A DNA stretch of 38,814 nt from contig QHWJ01000252.1 of the NCBI GenBank assembly GCA_003222535.1, forward strand, positions 1 to 38,814. The letters run 5' to 3'. Shown piece after piece: positions 16,522 through 27,500 of the stretch (the first letter of the stretch is position 1; each line of letters starts with the position of its first letter). Made by a program: the position numbers and the translations under genes. The notes below the pieces were generated by a model that saw only the letters and a program-made list of their open reading frames with translations, did not search any database and was not told where the DNA came from. The stretch is from Acidobacteriota bacterium. GTDB lineage: Bacteria > Acidobacteriota > Vicinamibacteria > Vicinamibacterales > CAVVIG01.

Positions 16522-17082
16522 GTGAACCCGTTGACTCTGCCCATTCCGCTATCTGTGCTCGCCATCCTCACCTTCGGCGCGCTCCTGGTGGAAGCGCGCC
16601 GCGCGTCGCGGAACGAGCGCGCTCAGCGATCCCGCGGCGGCGTCGAGCCCGCGGATGACGTGTACAAAATAATGCGCGTCGCGTATCCAGGCGCCTTTCT
16701 GTCGATGTTCGCAGAAGGCGCCGTGCGTGGCGCCCCCCCGGCTACCGTGCTCCTCGCGGGCGCGGGTGTCTTCGCCGCCGCGAAAATCCTCAAGTGGTGG
16801 GCCATTCTGTCCCTGGGTCCGTTCTGGACCTTCCGCGTCATCGTGGTGCCAGGCGCTCCGCTGACCGTAAAAGGACCGTATCGATGGCTTCGGCATCCCA
16901 ATTACGTGGGGGTGATGGGCGAACTGGCCGGTGTCGCGGCGGCCGCCGGCGCTCCCGTGTCCGGATCCCTGGCCGTCGTCGCGTTCGGCGCGCTGATGAT
17001 CAAGCGAATCGCGGTCGAGGAGCGTGCGCTCCGGAATCGCGTCGACAGGCCCGCTGACCCGAAACGGCGTCTAACGCCGTGA
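16522..17082 (+). CDS. Second ICMT-like membrane methyltransferase
   Basis: The 186-aa protein has four or five hydrophobic segments and the family blocks YPGAFLSMFAEGA, KWWAILSLGPFWTFRVIVVPG, GPYRWLRHPNYVGVMGE, and a final Glu in RIAVEERAL. This is the isoprenylcysteine carboxyl methyltransferase family, which also includes Bacillus BpsB-type enzymes that O-methylate alkylpyrones beside type III polyketide synthases. I prefer GTG 16522 to TTG 16513, since the latter is in the inverted repeat. It differs clearly from the ICMT-like protein at 10674-11408. Two such enzymes near a ketoacyl synthase suggest methylation of a lipid-like product; the product is unknown. Confidence 0.82.
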   Translation: MNPLTLPIPLSVLAILTFGALLVEARRASRNERAQRSRGGVEPADDVYKIMRVAYPGAFLSMFAEGAVRGAPPATVLLAGAGVFAAAKILKWWAILSLGPFWTFRVIVVPGAPLTVKGPYRWLRHPNYVGVMGELAGVAAAAGAPVSGSLAVVAFGALMIKRIAVEERALRNRVDRPADPKRRLTP

Positions 17083-17193
17083 TGCAAGTCACGACGAGCC
17101 TCGAATGCCGGGCGGCTTGGGTGGACCACGGGCTGCTCAAGATCGCCCGCCATCAACCCACACAGCTCAGCCCTCGGCACCTGACTTGCAGCC

Positions 17194-17199
17194 TATAAT
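17194..17199 (+). promoter_or_regulatory. Consensus -10 box (TATAAT) upstream of the MoxR-type operon
   Basis: A perfect TATAAT ends 10 nt before the ATG at 17210. No good -35 hexamer lies 16-18 bp upstream. It probably drives the eight-gene operon from a near-leaderless transcript. Confidence 0.6.
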
Positions 17200-17209
17200 A
17201 CGGATCGCG

Positions 17210-19765
17210 ATGGCTTCTCATCAGCGACCGGCGTTCGGATGGTCGGATTCTCCGCCGTCGCGCCGGATCTCTGTCTGCCTGCTGGTCGCCGCGCTCGCCT
17301 TCCTGGTTCTGCCCTCCTACGGCACGGCCCAGGCTCCCCGGCGTCCGGCCACGCCGCTGCAGACCGCCACCCGGGCCTTCATCGAGGGCCGTTACGACGA
17401 AGTCGATGCGACGACGGACAAGCTTGACGCGCGCGATCCGAACGTCGTGGCGCTCAAAGCACGCGCCGCGATCGCGCGCGGACGCTACACTCCGGCCGAG
17501 TCGCTGCTGCGGCCGATCGTGTCGCGCGCGCCGGCGAGCGAGGCGGCGCTGGAGCTCGGCCTCCTGCAGCAGATGCTCGGGCGACCCGACGCCGCCGGCA
17601 TCCTCGAGAAAGTCGCCGCGCTCGCGGACACGACCAACGATGCGATCGAGATGGCGCGTGCCGCGCGGGCGCTGCGCGCGCTGGAACGTTTCGACGAAGC
17701 CAACGCCGCGTACCGCGACGCGGCGAACGCCCTGCCCGGCGATCCGGCCGTTCAGACCGGGTGGGGCGAGCTGTTCCTCGAGAAGTACGAGAAGGCGGAG
17801 GCGCTGAAGTCGTTCCAGATGGCGCTGCAGGCCGATCCACGATGGACGCCGGCGCTCGTCGGGTCGGCGCGCGCGCTCGCCGACGACAACCCGCCGCAGG
17901 CTGTCGCGCTCGCGAAACGCGCGCTCGAGCTGAATCCCTCGTCGGTGGACGCGCTCGTCTTTCTGGCGGAAGAGGCGGCCGACGCCAGCCACCACGACGA
18001 GGCGCGGCAATCCCTGGACAAAGCGCTGGCGGTGAACCCTTCGAGCCTCGCCGCGCACGCACTCAGCGCCGCTTTGTCGTATGTCGAGGACAAGCCGCAG
18101 GACTTCGAGGCCGCGGCCGCGAAGGCGCTCGCCATCGCCCCCGGCTACGGGGAGGTCTACCGGGTGGCCGGCGAGCTCGCCGGGCACAATTACCGCTTCG
18201 ACGAAGCCGTCGAGCTGACGCGCCGCGGTCTCGTGCTCGACAGCCGCAATCCGCGCGCGCTGGCCGACCTCGGCTCGCATCTGCTGCGCACCGGCGACGA
18301 GCCGGGCGCGCGTGTCGCGCTCGAGGCGTCGTTCAAGGCGGATCCGTACAACAAGCTCACCTACAACCTGTTGACGATGATGGACACGCTCGACAAGTTC
18401 GTCACCGTGCGCGACGGCGACGTCGTGATGCGCCTGCACAAGGACGAGGCGCCGGTCCTGCAGGACTACGCGATGGCGCTCACGCACCAGGCGCTCAGCA
18501 CGCTGTCGGCGCGCTACGAGTTCACGCCGCGCGGACCGATCCTGATCGAGATCTTTCCCAAGCACGACGATTTCGCCGTCCGGACCGCCGGCCTGCCCGG
18601 CATGATCGGTGCGCTCGGCGTCTGCTTCGGCCGCGTGGTCACTTTGGATTCGCCCAAGGCGCGTCCGCCCGGCGAGTTCCAGTGGGAGGCGACGCTCTGG
18701 CACGAGCTCGCGCACGTCATCACGCTGCAGATGTCCAATCAGCGCGTGCCGCGGTGGCTCACCGAAGGGATCTCGGTCTACGAGGAGAAGAAGGCGCGAT
18801 CCGAGTGGGGCCGCGAGATGGACGTGCAGTTCGCCGGCATGCTGAATCGCGGCGAAACGCTGAAGCTGCGCGATCTGAACGCCGCGTTCCAGAACCCGAA
18901 GACGATCTCGCTGGCCTACTACCAGGCGTCGCTTCTGGTCGAGCACATTGTCAGCGCGTACGGCGACGCGGGGATGCGCAGGCTGCTGCGCACCTACGGT
19001 CAGGGAATCGATACCGACGCCGCGCTCAAGGCCGCGCTGAACACCGACCTGGATCAGCTGCAAGTGGGATTCGACCAGACCATCGAACGGCTCTTCGGCG
19101 ACATGCGGCGCGCGATGACGGCGCCGGGCGATCGGGAAGCGCTGCGCGCGCCGACCGCGGTGCTGCGCGCGCTCGCCAGCGAGAACCCGCGCAGCTTCCC
19201 CGTTCAGATGGCGCTCGGCACCGCTCTGCGGAAGGAGAACGCGCTGGACGAAGCGATGCAGGCGTTCGAGCGGGCGGCGGCGCTCGTGCCCGTGGCGGGA
19301 GGGAAGGACAGCCCGCACGAGCAGATGGCGGCCATCGCGCTCGAGAAGAAGGATCGCCCGCGGGCGATTAAGGAGCTGACCGCTCTGGTCGCCGTCGACT
19401 TCAACAACGTCGAGGCCGCGCGGCAGCTCGCCGCGATGCTGCGGCAGGACAACGTCGAGGATCCCGCGAAGCTCGTGCCGGTCTATCAGCGGATTGTCGC
19501 CATCGACCCGTTCGACGCCGACGCCCACACGCTGCTTGGCCGGTTCGCGCTGCAGCGCAATGAGGCGGACGTCGCGGCGCGCGAGTTCCGCACGGTGATC
19601 GCGCTGGGCCCCGTCGACCGCGCCGCGGCGTACACGGACCTCGCCGAAAGCTACTTCAAGGGCGGGAAGCGCGCGGAGGCGAAGAAGCAGACGCTCGCGG
19701 CGCTGGAGATCGCGCCCAGCTACGAGCGCGCCCAGGACCTGTTGCTGAAGCTGGTGGATCGATGA
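17210..19765 (+). CDS. TPR protein with central gluzincin metallopeptidase domain (peptidase MA-like)
   Basis: From ATG 17210 the product is 851 aa. A signal peptide (VCLLVAALAFLVLPSYGTAQA) sends it to the periplasm. About ten TPR units occupy residues 45-400. A metallopeptidase domain follows, with H498-E499-x2-H502 in LWHELAHVITLQM and E519 in WLTEGISVYEE, the HExxH...E zinc site of gluzincins. C-terminal TPRs fill residues 640-851. The site looks intact, so proteolysis is likely; the substrate is unknown. The stop overlaps the next ATG by 4 bp (ATGA), so it leads an operon of MoxR/vWA genes. The frame is open upstream to 17105, but ATG 17210 fits the signal peptide and follows a consensus TATAAT. 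Confidence 0.85.
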   Translation: MASHQRPAFGWSDSPPSRRISVCLLVAALAFLVLPSYGTAQAPRRPATPLQTATRAFIEGRYDEVDATTDKLDARDPNVVALKARAAIARGRYTPAESLLRPIVSRAPASEAALELGLLQQMLGRPDAAGILEKVAALADTTNDAIEMARAARALRALERFDEANAAYRDAANALPGDPAVQTGWGELFLEKYEKAEALKSFQMALQADPRWTPALVGSARALADDNPPQAVALAKRALELNPSSVDALVFLAEEAADASHHDEARQSLDKALAVNPSSLAAHALSAALSYVEDKPQDFEAAAAKALAIAPGYGEVYRVAGELAGHNYRFDEAVELTRRGLVLDSRNPRALADLGSHLLRTGDEPGARVALEASFKADPYNKLTYNLLTMMDTLDKFVTVRDGDVVMRLHKDEAPVLQDYAMALTHQALSTLSARYEFTPRGPILIEIFPKHDDFAVRTAGLPGMIGALGVCFGRVVTLDSPKARPPGEFQWEATLWHELAHVITLQMSNQRVPRWLTEGISVYEEKKARSEWGREMDVQFAGMLNRGETLKLRDLNAAFQNPKTISLAYYQASLLVEHIVSAYGDAGMRRLLRTYGQGIDTDAALKAALNTDLDQLQVGFDQTIERLFGDMRRAMTAPGDREALRAPTAVLRALASENPRSFPVQMALGTALRKENALDEAMQAFERAAALVPVAGGKDSPHEQMAAIALEKKDRPRAIKELTALVAVDFNNVEAARQLAAMLRQDNVEDPAKLVPVYQRIVAIDPFDADAHTLLGRFALQRNEADVAAREFRTVIALGPVDRAAAYTDLAESYFKGGKRAEAKKQTLAALEIAPSYERAQDLLLKLVDR

Positions 19766-20553
19766 AGGTCCGGCTGCGGCTCGCGGCGATCCTGCTCGCC
19801 GCCTTCACGCTCGTGCCGGTCCTGCAGCCCGGCCTCGATGCGCAGCTCCCGGCGGCTCCCGACGATCGCTTCGCCGGGCTGCAATGGCGCTTCGTCCGGA
19901 TCAAATACCACCACATGTTCGAGAGCGGGCGGGTCACGCAGGATTTCTACGGCGAGCCCTGGGGTATCGACGCGCCAGCCGCAGAGCAGAACCTGACGCG
20001 CCGCGTCAAAACGGCGACCGCCATCCAGGTCGAGGACCCGATTCTGCTGACCATGGACGATCCGCGCCTGTTCGAATATCCCTGGATCTATTTCGTCGAG
20101 CCGAGCAGCTCGCGCCTGCTCGACAGCGAGATCGCGATCCTTCGCGAGTTCCTGCTCCGCGGCGGCAGCGCGATGATGGATGATTTCCACGGTCCCGCGG
20201 AATGGGCCATGTTCGAGCACGAGATGAAACGGCTGTTCCCGGATCGGGAAATCATCGAGGTCCCGAAAGACCATCCGGTTTTCAGCTGCTTCTACAAGAT
20301 CGACGGCTATCCGCAGGTGCCGGGCCTCGGATCGTTTCTCGCCGGACGCACGTGGGAGCGTGGCGGCGTGGTGCAGCATCTCCGGACGATTCTCGACGAT
20401 CGCGGCCGTCCCATGATCTTCATCAACTTCGACACGGACATGGGCGACGGGTGGGAGTGGTCCAACGCCGTCGACTATCCCGGCTACATCAAATACACGG
20501 CACTGGCCTATCGCATGGGGATCAACGAAATCATCTACGCCCTCACGCACTAA
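19762..20553 (+). CDS. DUF4159 domain protein
   Basis: The 263-aa protein has a signal peptide (LAAILLAAFTLVPVLQPGLDA) and one compact domain typical of DUF4159: RFVRIKYHHMFESG, DPILLTMDDPRLFEYPWIYF, LREFLLRGGSAMMDDFHG, DHPVFSCFYKID, and a C-terminal MGINEIIYALTH. The fold resembles a glutamine-amidotransferase-like Rossmann domain without an evident catalytic Cys. DUF4159 genes regularly sit beside MoxR, DUF58 and BatA-like genes, as here. The ATGA overlap with the previous gene and the short gap to the MoxR gene show one operon. The protein is probably periplasmic. Its role is unknown. Confidence 0.87.
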   Translation: MKVRLRLAAILLAAFTLVPVLQPGLDAQLPAAPDDRFAGLQWRFVRIKYHHMFESGRVTQDFYGEPWGIDAPAAEQNLTRRVKTATAIQVEDPILLTMDDPRLFEYPWIYFVEPSSSRLLDSEIAILREFLLRGGSAMMDDFHGPAEWAMFEHEMKRLFPDREIIEVPKDHPVFSCFYKIDGYPQVPGLGSFLAGRTWERGGVVQHLRTILDDRGRPMIFINFDTDMGDGWEWSNAVDYPGYIKYTALAYRMGINEIIYALTH

Positions 20554-20564
20554 AAGGACTCTAC

Positions 20565-21566
<1,002 letters not shown>

Positions 21567-21568
21567 GT

Positions 21569-22474
21569 ATGCCGAGGCCCGCGCGCGACCGGCCGTTCCT
21601 GGACCCCACGGTCGTCGCGCGCCTCGGGACGCTCGAGCTGAAGGCTCGAACGATCGTCGAAGGCTTCTTATCGGGCCTGCATCGCAGCCCGTTCAAAGGC
21701 TTCAGCGTCGAGTTCGCCGAGTACCGCCAGTACATTCCCGGCGACGCGCTCTCCACCATCGACTGGAAGGTGTACGCGCGCAGCGACCGTTACTACGTCA
21801 AGAAGTTCGAAGAGGAAACGAACCTCGACTGCCATCTGCTGCTCGACGTCAGCGGCTCGATGGCCTACGGCTCGCACCACGCCCTGTCGAAGTTCGAGTA
21901 CGGCGGGTGTCTCGCGGCGGCGCTCGGCTACCTGATGAACCGGCAGCGCGACGCCGTCGGCCTCACCGCCTTCGACGAGAACATCGTCACGATGCTGCCG
22001 GTGAGCTCGCGTCCCGGACATCTGCTCGCCCTGCTGGTCACGCTCGACCGGCTGCAGTGCGGCCGCAAGACGAACGTGGCGAAGCCGCTCAATCTGCTCG
22101 CCGACACGTTGACCAAGCGCGGGATCGTGGTGCTCATTTCGGATCTGCTCGACAATCCGGACGAGATCATCCGCGGGCTGAAGCATTTCCAGTTCCGCGG
22201 CATCGACGTCATCGTGTTTCACGTGCTGGATCACGACGAGATCGAGTTTCCGTTCGATCGTGCGACGCGCTTCGAGGATCTGGAGACCAGCGAGGAGATC
22301 ATGGCGGTGCCCGGCGCCGTACGCGGCCATTACCTCAGGGAGATCGGCGCGCTGATTGAGCGCTACCGCCGCGAGCTGGGCGCGAGCGGCATCGACTACC
22401 AGTTGCTGGACACGAATCGCCCGCTCGAGCTCGCCCTGTTGTCGTATCTCTCCACCAGATCGAGGGCGTTGTGA
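21569..22474 (+). CDS. DUF58 protein with vWA-like domain
   Basis: The 301-aa protein carries the DUF58 signature GFSVEFAEYRQYIPGD followed by DWKVYARSDRYYVKKFEEE, then a vWA-type metal site DVSGSMAYG. LISDLLDN later in the domain fits the vWA fold. There is no signal peptide, so it is cytoplasmic or membrane-associated. DUF58 proteins pair with MoxR ATPases; here they are 2 nt apart. It probably presents a metal-dependent adhesion site to the ATPase or to the BatA-like membrane protein that follows. Confidence 0.92.
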   Translation: MPRPARDRPFLDPTVVARLGTLELKARTIVEGFLSGLHRSPFKGFSVEFAEYRQYIPGDALSTIDWKVYARSDRYYVKKFEEETNLDCHLLLDVSGSMAYGSHHALSKFEYGGCLAAALGYLMNRQRDAVGLTAFDENIVTMLPVSSRPGHLLALLVTLDRLQCGRKTNVAKPLNLLADTLTKRGIVVLISDLLDNPDEIIRGLKHFQFRGIDVIVFHVLDHDEIEFPFDRATRFEDLETSEEIMAVPGAVRGHYLREIGALIERYRRELGASGIDYQLLDTNRPLELALLSYLSTRSRAL

Positions 22475-22483
22475 GCCGTTGAC

Positions 22484-24376
22484 ATGTTGTCCTTCCTTTC
22501 TCCCTTGTTCCTCGCAGGCGCGGCAGCGGCCGCCGTGCCGATCGTGCTGCACCTCCTCAAGCGCGAGCCCGAGGCTCGCATGAAGTGGGCCGCCGTCAGG
22601 CTGCTCAAACGTGCGCCGGTCGAGCACACCGCCAGGCGTCACCTGCGCGAGCTGATCCTGCTGGCGCTGCGTGTTGCGGCGTTCGTGCTGCTGGCGCTGG
22701 CGTTCGCTCGTCCGTTTTTTGCGACGGGCGCAGCCGTTGCCTCGTCCAGCGTGACGATCGTCGCGCTCGATACGTCGTACAGCCTGTCGGCCCCCGGCCG
22801 ATTCGAGCGCGCCAGGCAACTCGCGAAGGATGCCATTGCGCGCGCGCCCGCCGGCGATCTCGTCGGCGTGGTGAGCTTCGCCGACGAAGCAGAGATTCTG
22901 GCGAAACCGGGAGCGGACCGGGTACTGGCGGCCGCTGCGATTGATGAAGCAGCGCCCGGATTCGGCGCGACGCGCTACAGGGCGGCCTTGTCCGCGGCCT
23001 CGCAGAATCTCGACGGCCGCCGGGGCACCATCGTTGTCGTCACCGATCTGCAGGAGAACGGGTGGGATGCGGGCGACCACGCATCGGTGCCGGCCGGAAC
23101 GACGATCCAGCTGGCGGATGTCGGAGCGCTGCCTCCGAATCTCGCGGTGACCGCAGTCAGGACGCTCGCGGATCGGGTGGTCGCCACGATTCACAACGGC
23201 GGCGCGCGTCCCCGCGACGCGCGTGTGCACTTGACGATCGACGGCCGTCCCGCGGGCGACGCCATCGTGTCGCTCGGCCCCAATCAGTCCGCCGACGCGA
23301 CGTTCGCCGGCGCGCCACGCGGCTCGTCGGCGGCCGTCGCGGTCGACGATCCCGGCGGCATTCAGGCCGACAACGTCCGCTACGCCGTGCTCGGCGGTAC
23401 GAGCCGGCCGACGGTCCTCGTCGTCACCGGCTCGGGCGACCTCGGCCGCGAAGCGTTCTACGTGCAGCACGCGCTGGCCGCCGGGACGGCGGCGAACGCC
23501 GCGTTTCAAGTCGCGAGCGTGGGTGGCGCGCCGCTCGCGGCGTGGACCGACGACCGTCTGGCCGCGCACGCGGCCGTGCTGCTGCTGTCGACCCGCGGGC
23601 TCGAGCGCCGGGGACGCGAGCTGCTGGCGTCCTACGCGCAGAACGGTGGGGGCATCTTCATCGCGGCAGGCCCTGACGTCGATGGCGACGTGGTCGGCGA
23701 CGTCCTGGGTGCCGGCTCGACGCTTCGTATCGTCACCGTGAACGGCACCCGGCCCGCGCCGCGCGCGCTGGCGCCGGGGGACGTCCGGCATCCGGTGTTC
23801 CAGGCGTTTGCGGGGAGCTCGGCGACCTTCGGGCTGGTGACGTTTCAGAACGCGGCGCGCATCGGTGGCAGTGCCTGTCAGACGCTGGCGCGCTTCACGA
23901 CCGGCGACACGGCGTTGATCGAATGTCCGGCAGGGGAAGGACGTGCGCTCGTCCTGGCGTCGGATCTCGACAATCGCTGGAGCGATTTTCCGCTGCACGC
24001 GACGTTCGTGCCGTTCCTGCACGAAGTCGTGCGATATCTGGCGAGCGCGCGCGCCCATGCGTCCGATTACGTCATTGCAGATGTGCCGCCCGGCGTGAAG
24101 AGAGTGCCGGGGGTCGTCACGGTGACCGGCGCCGGACGCGCGGGCACCGGGCCGCGCCCGATTGCCGTCAACGTCGATCCGCGCGAGACGGACCCGGCGC
24201 GCATGTCGGTCGACGACTTTCAGTCGGCCGTGACGCGGCTGAAGGACGCGGGCGGAGCGGAAGCGCGCGTCGAGGCCCGGCAGCAGGAGGATCGCCAGCA
24301 TCTCTGGCAGTACGCGTTGGCGTTGATGGCGGTGCTGCTGGCTGTGGAAGGCATCGTGGCGAGCAGGACGGTATGA
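22484..24376 (+). CDS. BatA-like membrane protein with vWA domain
   Basis: The 630-aa protein opens with the BatA N-terminal module: LSPLFLAGAAAAAVPIVLHLL, then KREPEARMKWAAVRLLKR, and a second helix ILLALRVAAFVLLALAFARPFF. A vWA domain follows with MIDAS motif DTSYS (DxSxS) and VVVTDLQENGWD. The long middle part has Rossmann-like GATase features (VLVVTGSGD, GGGIFIAAGPDV). A last helix (LWQYALALMAVLLAVEGIV) anchors the C terminus. The vWA domain is probably periplasmic. With the MoxR and DUF58 products it resembles the Bat complex of Bacteroidetes, whose role is only partly known. Two REP-like hairpins follow the stop. Confidence 0.88.
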   Translation: MLSFLSPLFLAGAAAAAVPIVLHLLKREPEARMKWAAVRLLKRAPVEHTARRHLRELILLALRVAAFVLLALAFARPFFATGAAVASSSVTIVALDTSYSLSAPGRFERARQLAKDAIARAPAGDLVGVVSFADEAEILAKPGADRVLAAAAIDEAAPGFGATRYRAALSAASQNLDGRRGTIVVVTDLQENGWDAGDHASVPAGTTIQLADVGALPPNLAVTAVRTLADRVVATIHNGGARPRDARVHLTIDGRPAGDAIVSLGPNQSADATFAGAPRGSSAAVAVDDPGGIQADNVRYAVLGGTSRPTVLVVTGSGDLGREAFYVQHALAAGTAANAAFQVASVGGAPLAAWTDDRLAAHAAVLLLSTRGLERRGRELLASYAQNGGGIFIAAGPDVDGDVVGDVLGAGSTLRIVTVNGTRPAPRALAPGDVRHPVFQAFAGSSATFGLVTFQNAARIGGSACQTLARFTTGDTALIECPAGEGRALVLASDLDNRWSDFPLHATFVPFLHEVVRYLASARAHASDYVIADVPPGVKRVPGVVTVTGAGRAGTGPRPIAVNVDPRETDPARMSVDDFQSAVTRLKDAGGAEARVEARQQEDRQHLWQYALALMAVLLAVEGIVASRTV

Positions 24377-24417
24377 GCAGGATTGGTCGTTGTCGTTCGT
24401 CGGCAGAACGGAATAAC

Positions 24418-24482
24418 CGCTCGTGGTGAGCTGGTCGAACCACGAGCGAGACTGCTCGTCCTTCGACAGGCTCAGGACGAGC
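24418..24482. repeat. Paired REP-like hairpins
   Basis: Hairpin 1: CGCTCGTGGT (24418-24427) and ACCACGAGCG (24439-24448), 10 bp perfect, 11-nt loop GAGCTGGTCGA. Hairpin 2: GCTCGTCCT (24454-24462) and AGGACGAGC (24474-24482), 9 bp perfect, 11-nt loop TCGACAGGCTC. Hairpin 2 has the TTCGACAGGCTCAGGAC wording of a widespread REP family. Hairpin 1 shares its TGGTCGA-like loop in reverse orientation, so the pair resembles a BIME. It sits in the 146-bp gap inside the operon and may reduce read-through or protect upstream mRNA. Confidence 0.8.
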
Positions 24483-24522
24483 GAGCGCAATAAACCGTCA
24501 GACGCGCGACAGTAAAACAGGT

Positions 24523-27500
24523 ATGGGCGTTATGCAGGACTACCAGGTCATTCACGAGCTGATTGGTCGCGTGCGATCGCGGTGGCGCGCGCTCTGCGCG
24601 CTTCAGGCACTCGTCCGAGGCGCGCTGATCGCAGCGATCATCGTCGGCGTGGCGGTCATCGCCGCGCGGTGGACCACCGGTGCGCCCGTCGTGTTGATGG
24701 TGATGGCCGCGATCGCGCTGATCATGGCCGTCGGGGCCCTGACCTGGTGCCTCGCGCCGCTTCGCCGCGTCCCGCTCGACAGCAGGGTGGCGCGCTACAT
24801 CGAGGAGCGTGCGCCGTCGCTCGACGACCGGCTCGTCTCCGCCGTCGATGTCGCGCAGACGAAGACCGCGCCGGCCTTCGCGAACGCGATGCTGGCCGAC
24901 GCCGCCCGCCGCACCGCCGCCATCGACATCGACACGATCGTGCCGGCCGCGGCGCTGCGCCGGGCGGGCTTCCAGGCTGCCGCCGCGGCGATGGCGCTCG
25001 GCCTCGTCCTGTTCGCGGCGCGCGGTCCCGCGCGGCAGGCCGCGGACGCCGCCTCGCTGACGCTCTTCCCCGCGCGGATCGGCCTCGATGTCACGCCGGG
25101 GGACGCGAAAGTCAAGGCGGGCTCGCCACTCGCCATCCGGGCGCGGCTGGTCGGCAATCGCGCGCCGGTGATCGCGCAGGTCCAGATCGCGGACGGCGAT
25201 CGGTGGCGCATTTCCGACATGTCGAGCGACACGCCCGGCTCCTTCAGGCTCGCGATGCCGTCGGTCGGCGCGTCGTTCAAATACCGCGTGGTCGCGGGCG
25301 CCGTCACCTCTCCTACGTATGAGATCGCCGTCGCGTTTCCGCCGCGCGTGAAGCGCATCGACGTCGATTACACGTATCCCGCCGGCCTTCGTCTCGAGCC
25401 GCGGACCGAGACCGACAGCGGCGACATCTACGCACCGGCCGGCACCGACGTTCGCGTGCACGTCTTCACCGATCGGCCCGCCGCGAACGGTCAGATGACG
25501 CTCGGCGACGGCAAGCCGATCGCCCTGGCCGCCGACAAGCCGAACGAGCTCTCCGCGTCGCTGAAGGTGACCGACGACAACTCGTACCGCGTGGCGCTCG
25601 CCGATCGCGATGGGATGGCGAGCCCGGGCGATACGGAATACTTCATTCGCACGCTCGAAGATCGTCCTCCCGAGGTGCGCATTTTGAAACCGGCGACCGA
25701 TCGGTCGGTGACGCGGCTCGAGGAAGTCGACATCGAAGCGCAGGCGGAAGACGATTACGGCGTCGATCGGCTCGACCTGGTTTACTCGGTGCGCGGCGCG
25801 GCCGACAAGGTGGTGCCGCTCGAGATCGCGCGCCGCAGCTCGGCGGTCAACGGACGTCACACCCTGTTCCTCGAGGATCTCGACGTCCAGCCGGGCGATT
25901 TCATCTCCTATTACGTGCGGGCCCGCGACCTCACGCGCGGCACGCGGCCGAACGAGGCGCGCAGCGACATCTTCTTCCTCGAGGTCAAGCCCTACGAGCA
26001 GGAGTTCGCGCTCGCGCAGAGCCAGGGCGGCATGCCCGGCGGCGGCCAGAGCTCGGTCGACGACCTCGTGACCGCGCAAAAGGAAGTCGTCGTCGCGACG
26101 TGGAAGCTCGATCGCCGCGCGCAGACCGCGAAGGGCGCGAAGTCCGAGCAGGACATCCGATCGGTCGCCCGCGCCGAGGCCGAGCTCAGAACCCGCGTCG
26201 AGCAGACCGCGAGCAGCTTCCGCGAGTCGACGATGAGGGATCCGCGGAAAAGGCAGCCTCAGCGTGGGCGCGGGGGCCAGCCAACGCCGCCGCCGCCACC
26301 CGAGCTGAAAGCCGGCGAGACGCTGCCGGAAGAGGACCACATGACCGCCGCCGCGGCCGCGATGGGCCACGCCGTTGTCTCGCTCGACGGCCTCAAGACG
26401 ACCGACGCGCTGCCGCAGGAGCTTGAAGCGCTCAACCACCTGCTCAAAGCGCAGGCCGACGTGAAGCGTCGCGAGGTCACGCGGCAACAGGCCGGCAACG
26501 GCAACGGCAACAGACCCAGCAACTACGACGTCTCGTCGTTGTTCGACAAGGAGCTGCAGAAGTCGCAGCAGACCAACTACGAAACCAAGTCGAGCGCCGA
26601 GTCGCGCGAGGATAACCGCGAACAGATGACAGAGGAGGAGCTGAAGCGCGAGCTCGCGAAGCTCACGCGCGATCAGTCCGAGCTCCGGCAGAAAGCCGAG
26701 GAGGTCGCCCGCCAGATGGCGAGCCAGCAGTCCGGCCAGAATCAGCAAGGGCAACAGTCGCAGCCGAACGAGAAGTCCGCACAGAAAAGTCCGTCGGGCC
26801 AGAAAGGGGAGTCCGGTCAACAGAGTCAATCCGGGCGGCAGGGACAGTCGGGCCAGCAGGGGCAGCAGGGACAGGCAGGAGAGGCGGGAAAGGCTGGACA
26901 GGGCAGTCAGCAGTCGTCAGCCGGCGGTCAGCAGAGCGAGAACAGCAAGCGCATGCGCGACGTCTCGGAGGAGATGCGGAACGCCGCGAGCGAGCTGCGC
27001 CGGCAGGATCCGGAACAGGCGAGCGCGCGCGGCAGCCGTGCGCTCGACAAGCTGCGCGAACTCCAGCATCAGCTCGAGTCGGTGCGCCCCGACGAGCGGC
27101 GCCGGGCCCTGGGCGAGATGCAGCTCGAGGCGCGTCAGCTCGCCGACGCGCAACGGCAGATCGCGTCCGAGCTTGCGAAAACGGCGCAGGGGGACGCCGG
27201 CAAGGACGCCGTGCGCCGGCTCTCCGGCGAGGAGGAGCGGCTGGCCGAGCGCGCGCGCAAGCTTCAGGGCTCGCTGAAACAGCAGGCCGAAGGGTCCGGT
27301 CAGCGGGCGCAGGGGACACCGGGGTCGGACGTCCGCGACAACGCGCGCACACAGGCCGCCGCGGGCGATGGCGCGAGGGATATGGACCGGCAGCGGCTCG
27401 CCGAACGGATGCAGCAGGCGGCGGACGGGATGCGCGCTGCGACCGAAGAGCCGCGGGGCAGCCGCGGCAACGCGGAGCCGCGATCCGGCGACGATGCGCG

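Noticed and set aside
17153-19528. 791-aa minus-strand open frame
   Set aside because: Antisense of the TPR-metallopeptidase gene; typical Arg/Glu/His-rich GC shadow.
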